From assembly GCA_003648455.1 (NCBI GenBank), contig QMPG01000193.1:1-6153 (forward strand): a stretch of DNA of 6,153 nucleotides, in the 5' to 3' direction. Made by a program: the position numbers and the translations under genes. Under the pieces are notes generated by a model that saw only the letters and a list, made by a program, of their open reading frames with translations, was not told the DNA's origin and searched no databases. The stretch's first letter is position 1; each line of letters opens with the position of its first letter. Positions 1 to 6,118 of this stretch are shown here, in pieces. The DNA comes from Bacteroidota bacterium (GTDB lineage Bacteria > Bacteroidota > Bacteroidia > Bacteroidales > B39-G9).

Positions 1-6
1 CATTGT

Positions 7-85
7 TGTCATTTCGAGCGATAGCGAGAAATCTAACTCGCTCACAGTAAGGGAACAAGATTTCTCGCTATCGCTCGAAATGACA
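7..85. repeat. 28-bp perfect inverted repeat (REP/MITE-like intergenic element)
   Basis: The left arm is 7-34 (begins TGTCATTTCGAGCGATAGCG) and the right arm 58-85 is its exact reverse complement. The spacer is 23 bases (35-57). The match stops at both ends (T6 against G86, A35 against A57). The arms are clearly richer in G+C (12 of 28) than the surrounding AT-rich DNA. I recall similar TGTCATTTCGA...GAGAAATCT sequences scattered between genes in many Bacteroidota genomes, so this is probably one copy of a dispersed element. As RNA it would fold into a long hairpin on either strand. No T-run follows it, so it is not a standard intrinsic terminator. Confidence 0.85.
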
Positions 86-116
86 GTTTGAATTAAATTT
101 CATTACTTTACGGATG

Positions 117-156
117 GACACTAATTAGTGAAATTAGTGTCAAAAAAATATTCGTG
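117..156. repeat. Short hairpin with ATTAGTG/ATTCGTG direct repeats
   Basis: A 10-bp perfect inverted repeat (117-126 GACACTAATT, 132-141 AATTAGTGTC) encloses a 5-base loop. Overlapping it are three near-identical 7-mers: ATTAGTG at 124-130 and 133-139, and ATTCGTG at 150-156. I recall similar strings of ATTCGTG/ATTAGTG words as common intergenic repeats in Bacteroidota. On the + strand the hairpin is followed by seven A (142-148), not T, so it does not read as a terminator in that direction. On the - strand the T-run precedes the hairpin, which also excludes a terminator. Confidence 0.55.
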
Positions 157-185
157 TATTCCATGTAACAAGTGGACTAATATAA

Positions 186-203
186 ATTAAGAATTAAGAA
201 TTA
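186..203. repeat. 7-bp tandem repeat (ATTAAGA)
   Basis: ATTAAGA occurs at 186-192 and 193-199 and continues as ATTA at 200-203, giving about 2.6 copies with a 7-base period. It is short and AT-rich, so it could arise by chance in this background. It is noted because it lies among the other intergenic repeats. Confidence 0.4.
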
Positions 204-227
204 TCAAAAGTTTTAAATATATAGATA

Positions 228-308
228 AATACCTGACAGGTTTGTTTTATAAATATTACAGCGTGTTCCATCTTTCTGTTAAATAATTAGAGAAACCTGT
301 CAGGTATT
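228..308. repeat. 16-bp inverted repeat made of two ACCTG-N-CAGGT dyads
   Basis: The left arm 228-243 (AATACCTGACAGGTTT) is the exact reverse complement of the right arm 293-308 (AAACCTGTCAGGTATT). The spacer is 49 bases. Each arm is itself an odd-centred palindrome: ACCTG-A-CAGGT at 231-241 and ACCTG-T-CAGGT at 295-305. The dyad centres (236 and 300) are 64 bases apart, close to six helical turns. I recall AACCTGTCAGGT words as a frequent Bacteroidota intergenic repeat, so a dispersed repeat is the likeliest reading. The right dyad ends 35 bases before the ATG of the TPR gene, so a pair of operator sites cannot be excluded. Confidence 0.65.
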
Positions 309-340
309 GCTTACTTTTAAATTTAAACTTTACGAAATCA

Positions 341-2167
341 ATGGCTGTAAAGAGATTTTTTTTCATATTATTTTTATCATTATTTAGTATAACTGCTTAT
401 ACACAGAATAAATCGTCGGATACTCAGCTTGCATATCAATACTATAGGAATAATGATTTTGAGAAAGCATCGGTATTATACCAAAAATTATATGAAAAAA
501 ATAAATCCTCAGTTTACTACAGATATTATGTTAATTGTTTAATAGGATTGCAAGATTATGAGTTAGCCGAAAAAGTTATAAAAAAACAATTAAAAAAGAA
601 ACGCAACAAATTACCTTATTATATTGAATTAGGTTCATTATATAAACTTCAAAACAAACTTTCAAAAGCAAAAGACCGGTACGATTATGTGATAAAAAAA
701 TTACCTGCCAATGAGAATCAAATTTCAGTTGTGGCAAGTAAGTTTATCGTGAAACGAGAATATGATTATGCCGAGAAAGCTTATCTTAAAGGAAAAAAAC
801 TGTTAAACGACAAAGATTTGTTTAATTTTGAACTCGCAAATCTATACTATTATCAAAGAAATTTTGCCAAGATGATTGAGCAATATCTCAATATGTTAAG
901 CATAAGTGAAATGTATCTGCAAACAGTTCAAAATCGATTACAATCAGCAGTTTATGGCGATGTTGATAATAGTTTAAGAGCGTTGTTAAAAACTGCATTA
1001 ATAAAAAGAATACAAAAACAAGCAGACAAAACAGTTTTTAACGAATTGTTAATTTGGCTTTATATTCAGGAGAAAGATTTTGAAAATGCAATGGTTCAGG
1101 CCAAAGCATTAGATTTAAGAAATAATGAAAATGGTGAACGATTAATTGCTTTGGCACGTTTGGCAAGCTCAAACGAAAATTATGATGTGGCAGTTAGTGC
1201 ATATCAGTATGTTGTTGATAAAGGAGTAAATTTTGGATATTTTTTAATTGCAAAAAAAGAGCAGGTAGAGGTTATTTATAAGAAATTAACAAACAAGAAT
1301 AATTTTAATCAAGATGATTTAATTAGTTTAGAGAATAATTTTATTAATACAATTTTTGTTCTTGGCGAGAATGATGAAGCTATTGAATTATCAATAAAAT
1401 TAGCTCACTTACAGGCTTTTTATTTAAATGAATCTGAAAAAGCAATTAAAACATTAGGCAATTCATTAAAAATTAAAAGAGCCAATTCACGATTGTTGGC
1501 AAAGTGTAAGTTAGAATTAGCCGATGTATATTTGTACTCAGGCGATATGTGGAACTCAACATTAATTTATGCTCAGGTTGAACGCTCAAACAAAAATAAC
1601 CCTATTGGTTATGAAGCAAAGTTCCGGAAATCAAAATTAGCTTATTACTTGGGAAATTTTAAATGGGCTCAAGCTCAATTAGATGTTTTAAAAGCAAGCA
1701 CATCTAAATTAATTGCAAACGATGCATGTCAACTTTCTTTGTTAATTAGCGATAATTCGGAAGAAGATACAGTTAATGCGTCTTTAGAAATGTACTCGCG
1801 TGCAGATTTACTGTTTTTTCGAAATAAAGATTCTCTTGCATTATTAACTCTCGATTCAATTCTAATGCAGTTTCCTACAAACTCAATTATTGATGATGTA
1901 ATTTTTAAAAAAGCAACAATTTATCTCAAGAATAAACAATACAATAAAGCTGCCAAAAATTTTAAGAAAATTGTCGATACTTATTCTTATGACGTTTGGG
2001 CTGACAATGCACTTTTTAATTTAGCTCAAATTTACGACAATCATCTACAAGATAAACAAAAAGCGCAGCAACTATATAAAAGAGTATTGACAGATTATCC
2101 GGGAAGTATTTATGTTATTCAAGCTCGCAAGCGATTTCGTTCACTCAGAGGTGATTTGCTCGAATGA
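341..2167 (+). CDS. Secreted tetratricopeptide-repeat (TPR) protein
   Basis: The 608-residue product begins with a typical signal peptide (MAVKR, then a hydrophobic stretch at residues 6-20, likely cut after TAYTQ near 22), so it should be periplasmic or envelope-associated. The rest is almost entirely helical with TPR-like units. Clear ones are near 28-50 (AYQYYRNNDFEKASVLYQKL), 94-120, 266-292, 390-412, 428-450, 519-547 and 556-588. The C-terminal pair (KKATIYLKNKQYNKAAKNF, then ALFNLAQIYDN) resembles the TPR style of YbgF/BamD-type envelope proteins, which bind other proteins rather than catalyse. No enzymatic motif is visible. The ATG at 341 is preferred because the signal peptide starts right there; no Shine-Dalgarno is present, as usual in Bacteroidota. 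The DUF4286 gene follows after 36 bases, suggesting one transcript. The binding partner is unknown. Confidence 0.9.
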   Translation: MAVKRFFFILFLSLFSITAYTQNKSSDTQLAYQYYRNNDFEKASVLYQKLYEKNKSSVYYRYYVNCLIGLQDYELAEKVIKKQLKKKRNKLPYYIELGSLYKLQNKLSKAKDRYDYVIKKLPANENQISVVASKFIVKREYDYAEKAYLKGKKLLNDKDLFNFELANLYYYQRNFAKMIEQYLNMLSISEMYLQTVQNRLQSAVYGDVDNSLRALLKTALIKRIQKQADKTVFNELLIWLYIQEKDFENAMVQAKALDLRNNENGERLIALARLASSNENYDVAVSAYQYVVDKGVNFGYFLIAKKEQVEVIYKKLTNKNNFNQDDLISLENNFINTIFVLGENDEAIELSIKLAHLQAFYLNESEKAIKTLGNSLKIKRANSRLLAKCKLELADVYLYSGDMWNSTLIYAQVERSNKNNPIGYEAKFRKSKLAYYLGNFKWAQAQLDVLKASTSKLIANDACQLSLLISDNSEEDTVNASLEMYSRADLLFFRNKDSLALLTLDSILMQFPTNSIIDDVIFKKATIYLKNKQYNKAAKNFKKIVDTYSYDVWADNALFNLAQIYDNHLQDKQKAQQLYKRVLTDYPGSIYVIQARKRFRSLRGDLLE

Positions 2168-2203
2168 TTCTTTATTTCAAAATATTAATTAATAAATATT
2201 ATT

Positions 2204-2512
2204 ATGATTATTTATAACACAACAATTAATGTTAATGATGATATTGTTGATGATTTTATTAATTGGATAAAGCAAAAGTATATTCCGAAAATTATTGATA
2301 CGAGATTATTTATTGAAGTAAATTTATTTGAAGTTCTTGTTGAGGAAGAAATGGGAGGTATTACTTTTTCGTTACAACACTCAATAAGAAGTATTGATGA
2401 TTATAATGAGTTTAATGAAAAATATTTTCAAAAATTTGACAAAATGTTTTATGATAAATTCACAAATAATTATGTTACTTTTTCTAGTATTTTGCAAAAA
2501 GTTGAGCTTTAA
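2204..2512 (+). CDS. DUF4286 family protein
   Basis: This 102-residue protein matches the DUF4286 family as I remember it, in length and landmarks: an MIIYN start, an acidic helix ending in W21 and the IP at 27-28 (NWIKQKYIP), then LFIEVNLFEVL (35-45), the conserved GGITFSLQ (51-58), a second amphipathic helix (64-86) and a closing strand with VTF (91-93). The strand-helix-strand-strand-helix-strand order suggests a small ferredoxin-like alpha/beta fold similar to dimeric alpha-beta barrel proteins; that is inference. It has no signal peptide or membrane segment, so it should be cytoplasmic. Its function is unknown. It lies 36 bases after the TPR gene and 11 bases before a transporter gene, with no promoter visible in either gap, so it is probably co-transcribed with both. 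Confidence 0.88.
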   Translation: MIIYNTTINVNDDIVDDFINWIKQKYIPKIIDTRLFIEVNLFEVLVEEEMGGITFSLQHSIRSIDDYNEFNEKYFQKFDKMFYDKFTNNYVTFSSILQKVEL

Positions 2513-2523
2513 GAATTGCATTT

Positions 2524-3405
2524 ATGGATAATCAAAAAAAAGCATATTTATATGCAATACCGGCTGTAGTTTTTTGGTCAACTGTAGCAACAGCTTTCAA
2601 AATTGCTCTTAATTCAATCAACTTTTTTCAGTTATTATTCTATTCATCTCTTGTTGCAACTATAACATTGTTTGTTATCATAATAATTCAGGGGAAACTT
2701 TATCTACTAAAAAAATTAACTGTTAAGGATTATTTAAGATATATTGTTACAGGTTTTTTCAATCCTTTTTTTTACTATCTCATTCTTTTCAAAGCTTATT
2801 CAATATTACCGGCACAAATTGCTCAACCATTAAATTTTACATGGCCAATAATGCTTGTTTTGTTATCAATAATATTTTTGAAACAAAAAATTTCGTTAAA
2901 AAGTATAGGAGCAATATTTATCAGTTTTTTTGGAGTTATAATAATTTCACTACAAGGTAACTATAGCAGTTTTCATATTGATAATGCATTTGGAGTATTT
3001 TTGGCTCTCGGGAGTTCAATAATATGGGCTTTTTATTGGATTATTAATGTTAAAGACAAGAACGACGAAGCAATAAAATTATTTTTGAGTTTCAGTTTTG
3101 GATTTGTTTTTATTTTTATTGCCAATATTTCATTTTCTAAAATTATTATCCCTGAGTTTCCTGCACTATCAGCTTCTGTTTATGCAGGATTGTTCGAAAT
3201 GGGAATCACTTTTTTTCTTTGGATGAAAGCTTTGCAAATAAGCCACTCAAATGCCAAGATTTGTAATCTTGTATATCTGTGTCCGTTTGTTTCCCTCATT
3301 TTTATTCATTTTATAGTTGGAGAAACAATTTATTACACAACTTATATTGGATTAATATTTATTGTTTCAGGTATATTAATTCAAAATTTTATCGATAAAA
3401 AATAA
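2524..3405 (+). CDS. EamA-domain transporter of the DMT superfamily
   Basis: This 293-residue, very hydrophobic protein has about ten predicted membrane helices, roughly at residues 7-29, 34-56, 70-92, 96-119, 125-144, 155-174, 184-203, 214-234, 243-263 and 269-289. They form two EamA halves of five helices, the standard drug/metabolite transporter plan, and the length is normal for the family. Family-like features include the FWSTVATAFKIAL opening (helix 1), a helix-4 QPLNFTWPIMLVLLSIIFL segment, E225 in helix 8 and a GE pair (266-267) leading into the last helix. The protein should sit in the inner membrane and move a small metabolite. Many relatives are amino-acid or metabolite exporters, but the substrate cannot be read from sequence. 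The ATG at 2524 is the only reasonable start; the upstream DUF4286 gene ends 11 bases before it, which indicates co-transcription. Confidence 0.9.
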   Translation: MDNQKKAYLYAIPAVVFWSTVATAFKIALNSINFFQLLFYSSLVATITLFVIIIIQGKLYLLKKLTVKDYLRYIVTGFFNPFFYYLILFKAYSILPAQIAQPLNFTWPIMLVLLSIIFLKQKISLKSIGAIFISFFGVIIISLQGNYSSFHIDNAFGVFLALGSSIIWAFYWIINVKDKNDEAIKLFLSFSFGFVFIFIANISFSKIIIPEFPALSASVYAGLFEMGITFFLWMKALQISHSNAKICNLVYLCPFVSLIFIHFIVGETIYYTTYIGLIFIVSGILIQNFIDKK

Positions 3406-3423
3406 ACAATTCATTTATAATGT

Positions 3424-3431
3424 TATTTTTG
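3424..3431 (+). promoter_or_regulatory. Possible -7 promoter element before the second DMT gene
   Basis: TATTTTTG at 3424-3431 fits the Bacteroidota -7 consensus TAnnTTTG and lies 30 bases before the ATG at 3462. The matching -33 position (3401-3404) reads AATA instead of TTTG, so only half of the promoter is present. In such AT-rich DNA a chance match is plausible. If real, it would let the second transporter be expressed apart from the upstream group. Confidence 0.35.
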
Positions 3432-3461
3432 TGATACATTTTTTTAATGAAAAAAACATAA

Positions 3462-4367
3462 ATGTTTCAATCTCATTATGGCGAATTTATAGCGCTAGCC
3501 ACAGCTTTTTTTTGGACAATCACAGCAATTTCTTTTGAATTTGCAGGGAAGAAAATTGGTTCTTTTACCGTAAATTTGTTTAGACTTTTTGCAGCTTTCA
3601 TATTCTTAGGAATTTATTGCTATTTTACCAAAGGTCTTTTCTTCCCAACAGATGCCGGAATGCACCAATGGATATGGTTGTCATTATCGGCTGTTATGGG
3701 ATTTGTTATTGGCGATACTTGTCTGCTTCAAGCATATGTAAAAGTAGGAGCTCGCATATCAATGTTAATGATGTCACTTGCACCACCAATCACAGCATTG
3801 TTGGGTTGGCTAATAATGGGCGAACATTTTACTATGCTAAATACTCTTGGTATGTTTTTAACAATGCTGGGAATTGCTTTAGTTATTTTACAGAAAAACG
3901 GAGATAAGAAAAATAAGAAAAAAATTAAATTTTCTTATTCAGCAATAGGTTTGCTTCTTGCATTTATTGGTGCAGTAGGACAAGCTTCGGGACTTGTTCT
4001 TAGTAAATACGGAATGAAAGACTACGATGCATTTGCTTCTACACAAATAAGAGTACTTGTCGGGTTTATTGGTGTCGCAATAGTTTTTTCTTTCCTGAAA
4101 AGATGGAACAGAGTAATGCCTGCATTAAAAAATAATAAAGCAATGGCATTTATCTTTTTGGGTTCTCTTTTTGGTCCATTTCTGGGAGTTGCTTTTTCTT
4201 TATTATCTATTAAATACACATCAACCGGCATTGCTGCTACAATAATGTCAATTGTTCCAATTTTAATTATACCGCCATCAATTATTTTTTTTAAAGAAAA
4301 AGTAAAATTTATTGAGATAATTGGAGCAATTATTTCTGTTATTGGTGTAGCAATATTTTTTCTGTAA
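3462..4367 (+). CDS. EamA-domain transporter of the DMT superfamily (second, divergent copy)
   Basis: This 301-residue inner-membrane protein has two EamA halves. The first runs from about residue 6 to 144 (FIALATAFFWTITAISFEFA start; PPITALLGWLIMGEHFT with the conserved GE at 120-121; a closing helix LGMFLTMLGIALVIL). The second runs from about 160 to 301 (AIGLLLAFIGAVGQASGLVL; SIVPILIIPPSIIFFKEKV; ending in GAIISVIGVAIFF). A lysine-rich loop at 146-156 links them, as expected for a cytoplasmic segment. The substrate is unknown. It is not a recent duplicate of the transporter just upstream: helices, loops and the linker differ throughout. The ATG at 3462 is set by an in-frame TAA at 3459-3461 directly before it. 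The 56-base gap to the previous gene holds a partial promoter, so it may be transcribed separately or by read-through. Confidence 0.9.
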   Translation: MFQSHYGEFIALATAFFWTITAISFEFAGKKIGSFTVNLFRLFAAFIFLGIYCYFTKGLFFPTDAGMHQWIWLSLSAVMGFVIGDTCLLQAYVKVGARISMLMMSLAPPITALLGWLIMGEHFTMLNTLGMFLTMLGIALVILQKNGDKKNKKKIKFSYSAIGLLLAFIGAVGQASGLVLSKYGMKDYDAFASTQIRVLVGFIGVAIVFSFLKRWNRVMPALKNNKAMAFIFLGSLFGPFLGVAFSLLSIKYTSTGIAATIMSIVPILIIPPSIIFFKEKVKFIEIIGAIISVIGVAIFFL

Positions 4368-4490
4368 AATAATCTATATATTTTTTTATTATTACGAATT
4401 GCTAATTGTGCTGATGTTCAGTATTTTAGCTTTTTTACTATTGCTTTTAATGTTTGTTAATTAATTGATTGTTCGTGCTTTGTGGATAAG

Positions 4491-4521
4491 TTTGAATATT
4501 AATAATATATTTATAACTTTG
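4491..4521 (+). promoter_or_regulatory. Bacteroidota-type promoter for the DUF4301 gene
   Basis: A -33 element TTTG (4491-4494) and a -7 element TAACTTTG (4514-4521) are separated by exactly 19 bases, a perfect match to the TTTG-N19-TAnnTTTG consensus recognised by the primary sigma factor (SigABfr type) of Bacteroidota. Transcription should start a few bases after 4521, which leaves a leader of roughly 20 bases before the ATG at 4548. The leader is AT-rich without a Shine-Dalgarno sequence. This is the only complete promoter I found in the window. Confidence 0.8.
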
Positions 4522-4547
4522 AAAGTTGAATTTTAAAATATCTTAAA

Positions 4548-6118
4548 ATGTTTACTAAAAAAGACAAACAACAGTTAAAAAATAAGGGAATATCTTTACA
4601 AACCATTCAAGAACAAATAACTAATTTTTCGAATGGCTTTCCTTTTTTAAATATAATTAAGCCTGCAATTATTAAAAATGGTGTATTATTATTGAAAGAT
4701 GAAGAAAAAAGAAATACATTAAGCTTTTCGAAGATAGTATTAATTCTAAAAATATTGTAAAATTTGTACCTGCATCGGGAGCTGCCACAAGATTATTTCG
4801 AAAGCTTTTTAATTATTACAATAACTATAATGGTACTCAGGAAGAATATTTAGAGATTATCTCAGACAGGAGCTTTGAATCTATTTATTATTTTTTTGAA
4901 CACATAACGGATTTCGCTTTTTATGATAAACTAAAGAAATATCTATTTTCAAAAAAATATACTCTTACAGATCAAATTGAAGAGAATGAGTATTATAGAA
5001 TTATTGAATGTATCCTAACCAAGAAAGGACTTAATTACGGGAATAAACCTAAAGGTTTAATATTATTCCATCGTTATAAGGAAGGAAACAGAACACCAGT
5101 AGAAGAGCATCTCGTTGAAGGAGCAAATTACTGTGCGTCTAATTCAAATGTAAATATTTGTTTTACAATTTCTCCAGAACATAAGCAGTTATTTAGTAAG
5201 TATTTAAAGAAGATAAAGAAAGCTTATGAAAAAGCATTTAATGTAAAATATAATATTATTCTCTCTGAACAAAAACCATCTACAGATATTATTGCTGTGG
5301 ATATGAATAATAAGCCAATTAGAAATGACGACAAATCATTGCTTTTTCGTCCTGGTGGTCATGGCGCATTAATTGAAAATTTAAACACAATAGATGCTGA
5401 TATTATTTTCATAAAAAATATTGATAATGTTGTTCTAGATAGTTTAAAAGACGATACTTATTTCTATAAAAAAGTATTAGCAGGACTTTTATTATGTTAT
5501 CAAAATAAAATCTTCAATTATCTCAAGAACTTAGAGAAAAAGTCGAAAGTTGATAGTAAACTAATAGACGAAATAGATAATTTTATTCAAAAAAAATTGT
5601 GTGTTATTCCTAATTTGGATTTCGATAAGTTGAAAAAAGAAGAAAAAATTAACTATTTTATTAGTAAATTAAATCGACCTATTAGGGTTTGCGGTATGGT
5701 TAAGAATGAAGGAGAGCCCGGAGGTGGACCATACTGGGTCGAAAATAAAGACAAAACGACTTCTCTTCAAATTGTAGAAAGCTCACAATTTAATAAAGAT
5801 GATAAAAAACAGATAAACATAATAAATAAATCTACGCATTTTAATCCTGTTGATATTGTTTGTGGTGTTAGAGATTATAAAGGAAATAAGTTTGATTTAA
5901 CCAAATTTGTAGATAAAACAACAGGCTTTATTTCTCACAAAACAAAAGATGGAGTTGAACTAAAAGCACAAGAACTCCCGGGATTATGGAATGGAGCAAT
6001 GTCTGATTGGAATACTATTTTCACAGAAGTCCCAATTACTACTTTTAATCCTGTTAAAATTATTAATGACTTGTTACGAAAAGAACATCAACGAGAAGAA
6101 GACATAATTGCAAAATAA
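4548..6118 (+). pseudogene. DUF4301 family protein, interrupted by a single-base frameshift
   Basis: The ATG at 4548 opens a frame that ends at TAA 4758-4760 after 70 codons, but only the first ~54 residues (MFTKKDKQQLKNKGISLQTI...) look like DUF4301. From 4703 the -1 frame is open to the stop at 6116-6118 and carries the rest of the family. One extra A in the A-tract 4705-4710 joins them into 523 residues, close to the ~510-520 I recall for the family. Motifs in the restored protein: VPASGAATR (74-82), PKGLILFHRY (168-177) with RTPVEEH (182-188), RPGGHGALIENLN (268-280), DIIFIKNIDN (285-294), GEPGGGPYW (389-397), THFNPVD (430-436) and LPGLWNGAM (477-485). Family function is undescribed as far as I know. 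Order and spacing of motifs resemble UDP-sugar pyrophosphorylases, suggesting a GT-A nucleotidylyltransferase fold (inference). There is no signal peptide, so it is cytoplasmic. An in-frame GTG at 5297 encodes an internal valine, not a start. A perfect promoter precedes the gene. Confidence 0.85.
4703..4757 (+). other. Frameshift interval in the DUF4301 gene; likely site is the A-tract 4705-4710
   Basis: The reading frame must change between TGA 4700-4702 (which closes the -1 frame upstream) and TAA 4758-4760 (which closes the starting frame). Within this interval the run of six A at 4705-4710, followed by G4711, is the obvious candidate. Read as written the codons give DEEKRNTLSFSKI. With one more A they give DEEKKKYIKLFEDS, which flows into KNIVKFVPASGAATR as expected for the family. 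A loss of one A by polymerase slippage, or a homopolymer miscall, explains it simply. Confidence 0.8.

Larger units (their letters stand above)
1..340. other. Non-coding repeat-rich region upstream of the TPR gene
   Basis: No convincing open reading frame lies in this 340-base stretch on either strand. It instead holds four separate small repeat structures, annotated individually: a 28-bp inverted repeat, a 10-bp hairpin with 7-mer direct repeats, a 7-bp tandem repeat and a 16-bp inverted repeat built of two dyads. No canonical TTTG-N19-TAnnTTTG promoter is visible before the gene starting at 341. The nearest partial match to the -7 element is TACTTTTA at 312-319, which lacks the final G and has no TTTG 19 bases upstream. 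The promoter of the TPR gene is therefore unassigned. Confidence 0.8.

Noticed and set aside
7..85. Intrinsic terminator or CRISPR repeat pair
   Set aside because: No T-run follows the hairpin on either strand, the two arms are inverted rather than direct, and there are only two of them.
312..319. -7 promoter element for the TPR gene (TACTTTTA)
   Set aside because: It lacks the final G of TAnnTTTG, and the base quartet at the expected -33 position (289-292) is not TTTG.
3617..3907. 96-codon + strand open frame inside the second DMT gene
   Set aside because: It lies in another frame of a well-supported EamA gene, and its product has no recognisable family features or start context. It is a shadow.
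4022..4231. 69-codon - strand open frame inside the second DMT gene
   Set aside because: It is antisense to a conserved membrane-protein coding stretch, with no recognisable motif and no promoter. It is a shadow.
4368..4490. Terminator or structured RNA after the second DMT gene
   Set aside because: The stretch has several T-runs but only a 4-bp hairpin candidate (CTGA-TGT-TCAG near 4410-4420), too weak to support a terminator or riboswitch call.
4704..4711. Programmed -1 ribosomal frameshift in the DUF4301 gene
   Set aside because: The A-AAA-AAG heptamer is not in the canonical phase of the starting frame, I see no upstream Shine-Dalgarno-like stimulator or obvious downstream stem, and six A are short for transcriptional slippage. 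A one-base loss or miscall is simpler.
4548..4760. Independent 70-residue small protein
   Set aside because: Its first 54 residues are the DUF4301 N-terminus and the last 16 are out-of-frame reading after the A-tract. It is the truncated start of the broken gene.
5297..6118. Separate 273-residue protein starting at GTG 5297
   Set aside because: The frame is open far upstream to 4703 and encodes earlier DUF4301 motifs (VPASGAATR, PKGLILFH). The GTG is an internal valine codon.
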